Part shown: one piece after another, positions 13,201-25,200 of the stretch
Position numbering within the stretch: the first letter of the stretch is position 1
How the letters are laid out: every line of letters begins with the position of its first letter
Source: Pycnopodia helianthoides
Lineage: Eukaryota; Echinodermata; Asteroidea; Forcipulatida; Asteriidae
Length of the DNA stretch: 64,000 nt
Direction: 5' to 3'
NCBI GenBank assembly: GCA_032158295.1
Contig: CM063252.1
Span: 15,089,885-15,153,884 of the forward strand
Position numbers and translations under genes: made by a program
The notes under the pieces: generated by a model
Told to the model about the DNA's origin: nothing
The model's database searches: none
What the model saw: the letters and a program-made list of their open reading frames with translations, nothing else

Positions 13201-16200
13201 AACATGACAGAGAGCAATATCTTCACAAGGGACTCACCCCAAAGAAGGTGGGCTGATTGAGCGAGAAGCTTTCTGAACACTTGAAGATAATTGTTGTCTC
13301 TCTTCTCTTCGCAGCACCTGGGCAAGAAAATATCCAAAATTCACAAATACCTGGGAGAGTTTATCCATTCCGATTGGTCACTTGGCGATGTTTAAACACG
13401 CGATATAAACACGGTCAGAGGTGATTTAAACATGACCTGACCATATGTCAAAAGAGAGGGCTATCAGATGATTACGCAGAGCGCACAAATTTCACGGCCC
13501 ACTTTATGTTAGCAGGTCGCATATTTGGCTGGCGCGAGTTTGAAACTTTCATGCATCTTTTGGACCCTGGTTCTTGATAATTTTATCAAGATGAAGTCGA
13601 GATAAAATTATCAAGAACCAGGCCTCGGCGGGTTTAAACCACTAGTTTTAACACCTCAGCACAACACACTGATTCCCTTAATTAAAATTTAAATCTAAAC
13701 GTCGGCCAAAAATCTGACCTCGAACCTCTAACTACACACACGGCACTCTCCGAGTTTCATTTCTGCAGCCAAATTAATAACCAGCCAAAGATTTGTGCCT
13801 TACTTCCGTCACACTGTGCCCCATCCGTGTACTTCACTTTCAAGATATGCCCCTCGAAGAAAAACCTCTGCGAGGCCAGCATGCCTAGTGATCTAAAGAC
13901 GTCGGCGCCCTCCTGCATGCAGACCGCTGAACCCTGGCAGCCATCTTGCTCGCCACTGACCTCATTACAGAGATGCAGTTTGTAGGTCACAAGATCTGGT
14001 CCCGAGACCTGCAGTTCAAGGGGAATGGAAATTTTGTTTAGTTTGTTTATGAATTTTTTTATTTGTTTTTTCAAACTGTGGCGCTGACAATTCCAGGTCC
14101 AAACAATGATACACTTTTTTGAAAAGCGCATTGAGACTTCAGTGTGATGCACTACATAAGTACTGTGTTATTATTATTATTATTATTATTGTTTAATAAT
14201 TGGGTTAAGAGAAAACAATACCTCAGCCTCACTATCAATACCTCTCGTCACTAACCCCGGAAGGAAGTGCTGAAAAATCAACACTGATTGGCTAACCAAA
14301 AGTGACTGCCCTGTACGCACGCTTGTTAAACATTTTTGAGCGCTTCTAGGGTGCGCCTGACAAACTGTAAGTATTTCGACGCAATCCACCTCAAACAAAT
14401 CACGCTTTTGCATGGTCACCCTAAACTGCATACAGTTAGACACACCACAAGATCAAAGACGAACGAGAGGGGACCAGCTGCTCAGTGACTTGATGCCTCT
14501 TTTGTTAGCGCGCTCTGCATAGTCTCCAACACAGAATGGATCAACCACAGGACTAGTTCAAACGCTCAACATATTTGGATATTTCAAAGTCACACTTCCA
14601 GGGGTTGTGATCGAGCAGGGCATTCTGGGAAAAACATGGCGCGACGAGATCATACACCACCGGTCAGGAGGTTGACAATACCTGTTCCTCATCGTCGGCC
14701 AATGAGCTGAGATCATACTCATACTGCAGAGCGTCATTGAAGTATTTGCAATCTTTGCCACTAGAGGCCTTTGACGGCGGACACACGGCGTTGGTCAGCC
14801 AGGAGAAATGATATGTACAGTCAGTGTAAGCGTCCATCGTTGGCGTTCCCTTCAAACACAAAGACAGAATTTTAAGCATTACTTTTTTTTTTTCCAATCT
14901 ACAGAAGAAAAAAACAATGGAATTATCCCACACAACCCTCATCAATCCTTTCTAGATGAAACAATAAACTTCTTTAATCCTTTAGAGATCGTCCACTTCT
15001 GTATAATCATCACCATATGCCCAGACATTGCTTCCGAGTGCTTCTGATGGGAAGCAGCCATGCTTTTCTATGCACACTGAGCGTTGCTTGCTTGGGTTTA
15101 TTTACATTGTATAAACCACTATGAGTCACGTTACTCCGGTCGACAATCTTGCCTATTGAACAGTAACTAACCTGTGACGTCCCTTTCTCACAGAACAGCG
15201 TAATTACTGAGGAGATGTTGCGCGTTTTATCCTGAGGACAAATGTCTCCATTCGAGTAGGTAACGGCAACCTGGCCGTCTGCGTTCATTGACGGACCTTC
15301 CGTAACAACACCGAGGCTCTGGAAGAGGACATACAGCAACATTTCAAAAGGCAGCGGATACTTTTGGTTAATTACTTCAGAAATACACTACCATAAAAAC
15401 TTACTTGGCAACGAGCACCTGAGAGCTGCTGATAGTATAAAACAGTGTGAGAAAACTACTCCCTCTGAAGTAATGGAGTTTTTGAGAAAGAGGTAGTTTT
15501 TCACTAAAATATTTGAATCTGCGAAAGGCATTTGAAAGCACACAAGGGTATTTTGTCTTTCATTCTTTTCTTGCAACCACGTTGACCAATTGAGCCCAAA
15601 TTTTCACAGGTTTGTTATTTTATGCATATGTTGGGATACACCAAGTGAGGATACTAGTCTTTGACAATTGTACCTTTATTGATAAACTGGGCTTGACTTG
15701 GCCCTACCTTAAAAGGGAAAGTACTTGTTTTGTCAGAAGTGTACAGTAATTTCCATCTTCTAGTATACAAATAATAAATGTTTATGAGTACAATGGGGAG
15801 AATAATTTCCTGAGTTGAAAGATGGAATGTTCTATTTAATTTCTTAAATGTGTAAACTCAATGTAATTTTGCCTTTGGCAACCAAAGTGAATGTTTTCAA
15901 TGAACCGTAAATAATAATATCAATAATAAAAATGTTTTTGCTAGCGTACCGTTAGTGTGCCATCCTTATCCACACAAGCAGCTGACCCCGGCGGGCACCT
16001 GACCCCTGGTATAGGGTTCAAAGGTCGACACAAGTTGATGTAGTACTGGGTGTTAGGACCATCGCCGGACAGCGACTGGGCGAGGTAGTAGCCCCGATCG
16101 CTGACCAGGGGTGAAAGGTCAATCACCCTGGACCCGTTGACCACGTTGCATTGAATCTGGAATTAACAACAATGTTTGAAAGGGATACTTGAGTGTTTTT

Positions 16201-19200
16201 TGGAATGCAGAAAGAAAAGACTTGTCCGATTGTCCAATTTTTTCAGCTGCTCAACATCACTAAAAAAAGAGAACGCTTCAAAGCAAGCTTACAATTACTT
16301 TGAATTTCGACTTGCAAAGGCAGTAACATGTCACTCCACTCGTTACATCTGGTGCCCCGGGTTACCAGCCAAAATGACATGTAACTCAAATTGTTCAAAT
16401 TGTTACAACTGGTGCCCCGCAATATACTTTTGCAAAAAAAAAAGCAATTTACTCAGGATTTTTTTTCTTCTGCTTGGCAGCCTAACGACATTGCACCCCG
16501 ATCATGTAAAATTTTCAGACTTACGAATTGTTCACAGACGATTGACGTGTGCCAGGATATGTAGTAGGTGCAATCGCCGGACTCGTCCACGAACACCGGT
16601 TCCCCTATGGCGCCCTTCTCCATCGAGCACACAAAGTTGATGACGGTGCTGCGCGTGAAGGCATTGTTGTGGCACGGTTCGCCGCCCTCGTAGTTGAGAA
16701 ACAGAGTGCCGTCATAGTAGTGAAGCTGCGGACTGAAGGTGCCGCTGTTGAAATGACGGGGGTTTGTTGACGAAACCTCTGTCTGGCAAGATCCTGTGAT
16801 CCAAACGGAGAAGCAACATGTTTTATTATAGGTTTTTTTTATCCGTCAAGCCCTCGTCGGTGACTTGTAACCAGATCATGGAAAATTGAACACATCTGCA
16901 AACAAATAGACAAGTCAATCCTCCTACTGTCTGACCATTCAATATCATCCACTGCGGTTTTGAGCGCTAGATAAACTATGCCTTCCTGCAGTATGATATC
17001 GTGTGGCGATTGCATCCAAGCAGTACACAGTCAACCCTCCTACTGTCTGACCATCCAATACCATCCGCATGGTTTTGAATGATAGCTGCACTATGCGATC
17101 CTGCAATAAGATATCATGTGGTGAATGCATATATAAACAGTACAACGTCAACCCTCCAATCATCATGTACTTTACAATAACGTCACTTTCCTATGGAGGA
17201 CGGCTTGTCTGTTGATGTTTGACACCCACTATAGATAGTTCCCAGTAGACGCCATCTTTACGGGCAAATTGCATTTTGGCTTGCAGGTGCGTCAAACGCT
17301 CAACTTATTAACGCAGCCGCGTTGTTCACTGACCAATCCTGCAACGAGTTTCGTTGGAGAGCACAATCAGTCTGTTCAATTCAGTATTTATTTCACACTG
17401 ACATCTTCAATGACAGATAATAAAATTTGTTTAAGGAAAATTTAAACAGTAGTTTTAAGCAGAAATATATACATTAAGTTTACAGTAAGTATGCATCTAG
17501 TTAATTTACTTTAAGAGCACGATTGACTGTAAACAAACACCATTGCATGATGTCAACATGTAGGAAATAAGGTGAAGCGTAGCTTTTGTACCTTTCCCTA
17601 GAAAAAACAGTTCAAAACACTTCAAAACAAAAACAAATGGATAAGGACAGGTCAATAAAAAATGGTACTCGGGTACAATGTATTGATAGGCTTAACAAAT
17701 TTTAGATAAATTATAATAAATAAATTTCTTAGACGTAACTTTTGATTATCAATTTTTTTTCCGACGACACACACTTACCAACGTTGCTGCCGCATTCCGA
17801 GCCCTCCAGCGGGGCGCAGACTGAGAAGTTGTACTGATGACCTTTGTCGCTGTGGACTAGGTACCCCTGTGAACTCTTCAGCAAGTTAATGTCAAACTTG
17901 AATCCTGTTTTGGGGGGAAATCAGAAAACAACACGCATTAACGACGAAGATACACACACACACAGACAAATCCTATACCATGCCCGATATGTGGCAGAGG
18001 ATTCCGCTTACTGGGAGGTTAACACGTTGACTGCCGCCTACGAGTATATTCGTAGTAACAGGTGTAACCGCTTCTGCCACTACGAGTATACTCGTAGGGA
18101 ATGAAAGGGCTTTGTATTGTTATTTAAATACACTGGCATCACTGAGCACGCAACAAATACGCTTCTGACAGTGGTGAGGAAATGGCATCCTTAGAATGTG
18201 TATGTTCAATTTTGTTTTGAATAGTAGCTATTTGGTATGCACGCATGCGCACTGCACTTGGCAAATGGGAACGCCCTACGAATCTATGACAGGCAGTCAA
18301 CGAGTTAAGTCCGAGCGTTCCTAGATTCCGACACACCATGGCAGAATATCGGCCATGGCCGAGGTTCTGCGAATCACGGTGAGTGCCGACTCATATTTTC
18401 TCACATCAAACAACATCAAATCCCGGTGCTAATTATGAGAACCTTTGATGTCTCTCCTTTGTCAAGTCAGGGTTTCATTGTGGCAATAATATTTCCAAAG
18501 GAAAAACGATTACTCCAGAAGCTCAAGAAAGTTTTTTTTAAATATTATCGCCATTAGGCGCAGACAATTTTTCAGAATAACGACCCCGAAGTGTGATTAG
18601 CAAAATGTCAGTTAAGATTAGTTTGTGACATTTGACCCCTTGTTGGGGGAGGGTTTGTAACGCGAGTCTCACCAGTTGCAGGATTGATGGCCGTGCAGTC
18701 ATCTGTAACGTCCTCTTGTTTGTTGATGTCACAGGCGAGGTTTGTCAACCAGATGAAGTAATACTCGCAGTTGTCACTCGCATAGCTGTACTGTGGCGTG
18801 CTTCCCTGCAAGTTAATACAAAGTGATAATCTCGTTTCAAAGAACTAAATTTGATTTTTGGGCAGTCGGGTTGGCATAGTGGTATCTACACCCGTTTATG
18901 TGTGTTGTCTTGTCATTTAGCCTTCGAGGAAAGACTCTGCTAGGGTCCAAACGTCAGGCCATTAACTAATTATATTTTCTCGAAAAAAAAAATCAACAAT
19001 AGATCTCTGCTTTTTTTTCTACAGAGATGATAATAATTTGAGGATTTGTACGTACCACTCCTTCCTTGTCACACTCCAGGCTGATGATAGTACTGCTTTT
19101 CTTACCCCCAGCGGTGCAGGGCTCACCGGATTCGTACCTCAAGACGAGATGACCATTCTCCATGGTCGGCCCCTGACTCACCTCTCCAAGACTCACGTAC

Positions 19201-22200
19201 CTACAAATAGAAACGATCATAATAGCGGTGGACATTGACACGGCGCCGGTGGTCCGAACAATTTTGATGCTCATATGGCACATGAGTTTTATTATCCTGG
19301 TCAATGGGCCATTTATTTTTTCATCACTTAAACCATCTCAGCTCCCTGGGGAGTATACAGCCTGTACTGCCAAGTATGTAGCACACCGAGCTGAGTCAAT
19401 CACATGAACCATTCTCTGCCCCCACAGGTACCCATTTACTCCTGGGTGAAAGGAAGCAATTATGGTCCAGAGTCTTGCTTAACCCTGCAGCACCTATTCC
19501 GCTATAACCCCTCTGCCTGTTACTCCTCAAAATGCCCGCAACCGCCCTCAAAGCTTGGCAAGTTGTTTCTTGAGTTTTACACATGCGATTACAATGCAGC
19601 AAACGGCCGTAGATTACCAGAGCGTGGTTTTCAAGATGACGATTGTCTAAAAAATAGCACACGGTCCCCACAAGAAAAAATAAAGTGGTCCAACTCCAAA
19701 GGTTCAAAGGTCGGAAGTCCTATCACCAACGCATGTGCGACACAATGAGTAATTGGGTTTTTTTCCGGGTGTGTACAGACCATATTTTTATTTCCAATGT
19801 ATTTTACATGCAATGTATACACCCTTTAAGCACACAATCTGCTAAACTCTTTGCTGAGCAGAGGCAGAAACCTTTTGGAAGTAAGCGAAACAGTGTGGCC
19901 TCGAGATAAATTTATATTAGGCGCTATATAAATCGAATATATTATTGTTATTATTGAGCTCACTTGTTATTTTTAAACAGGCAGGCAGCTGCGTTCAGAG
20001 GACAGCCATGACCTGAAAGAGTAGACAGAGTGAAGTCAGATATTAGCTGTAACAGTTTGATAGTCGGGGCCCAATTTCTTAGAGCTGCTTAAGCACAAAA
20101 AGTAGCTAAGCACAACAAAAATGACGCCTACCAGAATAAGGTTACCAGCCAAACTACCATACCACATGTACAATTTGTGACTGGTATCCTGCTCATTTCT
20201 GCTTAGCAGGCAATTGTTAAGCAATATTTTCTGCTTAAGCAGCTCTATGAAATTGGGCCCTGTTTGATAATCGGGGCCCGATTTCATAGAGCTCCTTCAG
20301 CACAAAAACTAGCTAAGCATAACAAAATTACGCTCACCAGAATATGGCTACTAGCATAAAATACCACGTTACAAGTACAACATGTGAGTAGTATCCTGGT
20401 TATTTTTGCTTAAGCAGAAAGATGTTAAGCAAAATTTTCTGCAAGAGCAGCTCTATGAAATTGGAACCTGACTGTGGGAGTTGATGCTGCTTTGATGAAA
20501 GCTCCATTCCAATGCCTTTGTTTACCACAATTGTATCTCCAAATCAACAATGTTATAAACTCAAACTCACAAAAAATATATATTCTCGATCTAGAAAGGT
20601 CTACAATAATACCGTGTATCTGAAATATCTTTCTCGATGTGATATGTGGTGGTTCTGAAAAGAACCAGAGTTGTTACTTTATCAGTTCTTTTTAAAACTA
20701 ATACAACTCGGAGATATAATTATTCTTTTTAAATGTTCTGATGCAATTTTTTGTCTTTAACCCTGTGTACATTGAAGAGATTTCCGCCATTGGGCCACCT
20801 GTTCCAATTTTTGTAATGTAATAATAATAATAATAACAAATAATAAAAGATCTTATATAGCACAGAATCCGCCTGAAAAGGTGCCCAAAGCGCTTCACAC
20901 AAACAATAATAGTAAGAAATTAAAAAAGCACAAGCAAATGACAAGAGGTTACTGTCAATAACACAATAAAACATTAATCCACAGTGAAAACAAAAACCGA
21001 CAATAATATTAATAATAATAAACCAGATAATATTGCACAACGGACACGCCCTACAGCTTCGTTTCTAATTTTTAAAAGTTCTTTGACGAAACAAAAACAA
21101 GAAACAAATCAACCTTTTAACCGACATACCCTGTGAGTCCTTTTTATGCAGTAACGAGCGACAGACGTTGATGTAGTAGACATCGTCGCCAACGGTCGCC
21201 ATGGGATCGATGCGGTAGTTATCGTCCACTCTCGCCAGCGGGGCCAGGTCAAACTCATGCTGCGTGTCGCTGTAACTGCATTCTATAACCTAATATATAA
21301 AGGTTTAGACCAGTGTAATAATAATAATAATAATGAACCATTCTTGTATAGCGCATATCACATTCACAGGGAAGTCTCTATGCGCTTTGAGATGAAAAAA
21401 AAAAAGAGAAATGAAAGTAAGACAAAATAAAGACAAGTAAGTACATGAATGAAAAACTAGTTGACACAGTGAGCCATACTGGAGGCTATTGCAAAAATAA
21501 AATAAATGTGTAGGTTAATTTGGGGTACAACAAAGAAAAATTTACTACAGCGGGACTTGAACCCACGAACTTCCAAATTAATGTGCTGGCGCTCTTCCAA
21601 CTGAGCTGTCTAGCCCTAATGTTGCCGGTCTCCCTATTTTGTCAACCTGTAGCTGCCAAATAGCCAGGGATCACACAAGTTTACGATAAAGCATGGTAGG
21701 CCACAGCACAGGGATCACCTTAAGGAGGATGTGACTTTTGATTTCAATTATCAAGTAATAAACCACAAGGGAAACCGACTGGGTAGAATTTAAAAGAATT
21801 TTGGGCCGAACATAAGACAAATTTACTATAAAGGGACTTGAACCTGTGTCCTCGGGATTAACGTTCCCGCGCTCTACCATCTGAGCTATCTAACCCTATA
21901 TTGACGGTCTCCCTATTTTATCAATATCTTTGTTCGAGGGGGTGCCCATCGGAAGCCATTCAACCTGTAACTGCCGTGTAGCCAGGGATCACACCCAAGT
22001 TTATGATACAACCTAGGAAGCGGAGCAGTAGAGAGATCACCTTAAAGGTTTAAGTAACAGTGACAACAGACCATGGAAGTCACGCCCGTATTCAAAATAC
22101 TTTCCAACCTTGTTCGGTTTTATGTACAGTGCTTTCACATATGAAGGAAAGAGAATCACACACTTCAGCAGGTCCAAAAATGACAATCATGCAAATGCTT

Positions 22201-25200
22201 GGGGGGTGGAGGTGGGGGTGGGGGATGGTTGTTGGAGTGGGCAGGGAGTTGGTGATAAGCAGGGGAGTAGGAGGCGGGGGGGGGCGTGTGTGTGTACGGG
22301 GGTGTAGAGCAGTGCACAATGTGGCTCTATCAAGGCACTTTTAATTATAGGGCAATTAAGTCTGTCATGGTGACCTCTTAATGAACTCAACCCCATGGAT
22401 GACTACACTATCTTAACGGGGGTGTTCTTATAGAGGATTTCATGGACCGAACGGTTCTTATGTCATTGACAGAAACGCAGCATTGCGTTTTCTGCTGCTA
22501 CCTGCTAGCTTGATGCAGAGTTTTTAAATGGTTGGTCAACTCGCTGGAAAAATGTTACAGTTACGTTTAATTTTTTTTTTTTAAGAGTTTAATGGTGTAC
22601 CTTGAATGGTGGACAAGCCAGTGGGGTAGCCCATTCAAACACATACGTGCAGTCCGAGTCCTCATTGATAAACGTAGGCTCACCATTTCCTGTAATTATA
22701 CATACACTATTATTGGATAAACTTCATTAAAACCAGCTTGAAAAAAAAACATCATGGCTGACCAATCCTTACAATATTTAGATTTATGGATTTGTCAGGG
22801 AAAAAAGCGGTCATCATTATTTATGTCCAGACAGGTTTTTGAAGTGCGAGACTCATTTTAATATATAATACCTTGTAAGGAATTACAAGGTGCTGCGGCG
22901 TACTCGGCAGCCACTGCCAGAAACACCGATGCAAACCCCTTCTCTTAGCGATAAGTGTAACTGGGTTCTTTAAAGACACTGGACACCTTTGATAATTGTC
23001 AAAGACCAGTCTTCTCACTTGGTGTATCTCAGCATATGCACAAAATAACAAACCTGTGAAAGTTTGAACTCAATTGGTCGTCCAAGTTGCGAGATAATAA
23101 TGGAAGAAAAAAACACCCTTGTCACACGAAGTTGTGTGCTTTCAGATGCTCGATTTCGATCAAAATCAATTCAAATATTTGACTGAGAAATTACTTCTTT
23201 CTCAAAAACTACGTTACTTCAGAGGGAGCCGTTTCTCACAATGTTTTATACTATCGACAGCCCTCCATTGCTCGCTACCGAGGAAGTTTTTATGCTAACA
23301 ATTATTTTGAGTAGTTACCAACAGTGTCCAGTGCCTTTAAAGTGCATTACACAACACACGGCTTTACGTCTCATCCAAAGGACAATGTAATAATGGTCAA
23401 GTGTCTTGCTTGAAGACACAAGTGTCAAGACCGGGACTCGAACCCACACTCTGCTGATCAGAAACACCAGAGCTTGAGATGCTGTAGTTCTCTTCCATTG
23501 TTTAAAAACTTGCTGAAAACTCATTTATTTATCTCCACATACACTTAGCTTGTAACATGTCTTAGATTATTCATCTGTATAATTGTCTTTGTATTCTATA
23601 TTTCTCTTTTGCTGCTGATAGGTTTTGTTTTTTGTTCTGCGCCTCGGAATAGGGTCTTGTACACTAGATAGATGGCGCATTATAAATGCATTATTATTAT
23701 TATTATTATTTATTCTTGTCCGCTCGGCCACGAAATGCCGTTTCTACAATGGTGGCCAAATCAAGATTTCAGAATAAGCATATAAAGCAATGGAAGACTC
23801 TCACCCTCCACTCCCTCGTCACAGAGGAAGATGATGGCGGTGGATCTCTCGTACGTATTCTGGTGGCAGTTTTTAACACCGCTGGTGTAGTTCAGTTTCA
23901 GCGTGCCATCATTGTACTGAAGATTCTTGTTGAAGTTACCTGCCAAGTTAGTCCAAAGAAAAAAATATATTAGAGATTTCCTTTAAAGTAATATGGTTTG
24001 GATAATCTGTCACCCAAAATCTGAGAAACGATTAATGCATGAGTCGTTTCTCCGATTTCTGAGGGTCGTTGTCCGTTCGCAAATGCTGCGGCCACAGATG
24101 TGGTTACCTGGCTAAACATGGATGGATTCTATGCTGTTTTGAAAATGCCGTGACAGTCTTCGGCTGTTCATCTCTTTTTACTGTATCCAGCTGAAACTTT
24201 CACATGTATCTTCTTTATTGTATCTTCCTTTTTTATTTTTGCCTATGAACCAGCATTACGTTGACAAAAAACCAATCTAAGACCCTACCTTAAAATGCTT
24301 TGAGACGCCGTGTGAGGCACTAAATAAAAGCTGTGTGTTATTATTAATATTATTATTGCGAAAATAGAATTAGCTGATTGCAAACTGCCTACCAACCAAA
24401 AGGACCTGTAGTATAAATGCAAAAAATAGTTAATGGCCTGACGTTTTGACCCTAGCCAGAGTCTTTCTGGAAGGCTAAATGACATCACAACACACATAAA
24501 CAGGTATACTACGTTACTTCAGAAGGAAGTGAAAACTACAATAAAGTTACATGTGAAAGTTTCAGCTGGATACAGTAAAAGAGATGAACAGCCGAAGACT
24601 GTCACGGCATTTTCAAAACAGCATAGAATCCATCCATGTTTAGCGAGGTAACTACATCTGTGGCCGCAGCATTTGCGAACGGACAACTTTTGCTGCCCCT
24701 GATCCACATAGCTGTTGCCGTTTTTCTTGTTGCTCATTTCGTTCGTCCATAGTTTGTTTGTGTTTTTTTTATTGTATTGGCCCTTTTAAGATGTTTAGAT
24801 TCTCTGTTTTTCTATTCATTTTGTATTATTTGTGTACATTATGTTTGATTTCTTGCTCCTTTTGTCACGTTTATTTATTTTGTTTGTTTATTTGTTTATT
24901 ATTGTTCATTTTGCGTTGTTTTGGTCGAATAAATAATAATAATAATAATAATACAAGTGAAACAGAAGCAGTCAAGTGGAAATACATGAATAGAGAGAGA
25001 GAGAGAAGCAGAAAGCACACAGCAAAAGCAAGGGGTAAACAATGAATAAGGAGACAGGGGGGGTTGGAGGGAAGGGGCTGGTTTGACCACAAGAAGTTGG
25101 AAACACAAGGACAAAAACACAAGGACAAAAACACAAGGACAAAAACACAAGGACAAAAACACAAGGACAAAAAAAAACACAAGGACAAAAACACAAGGAC

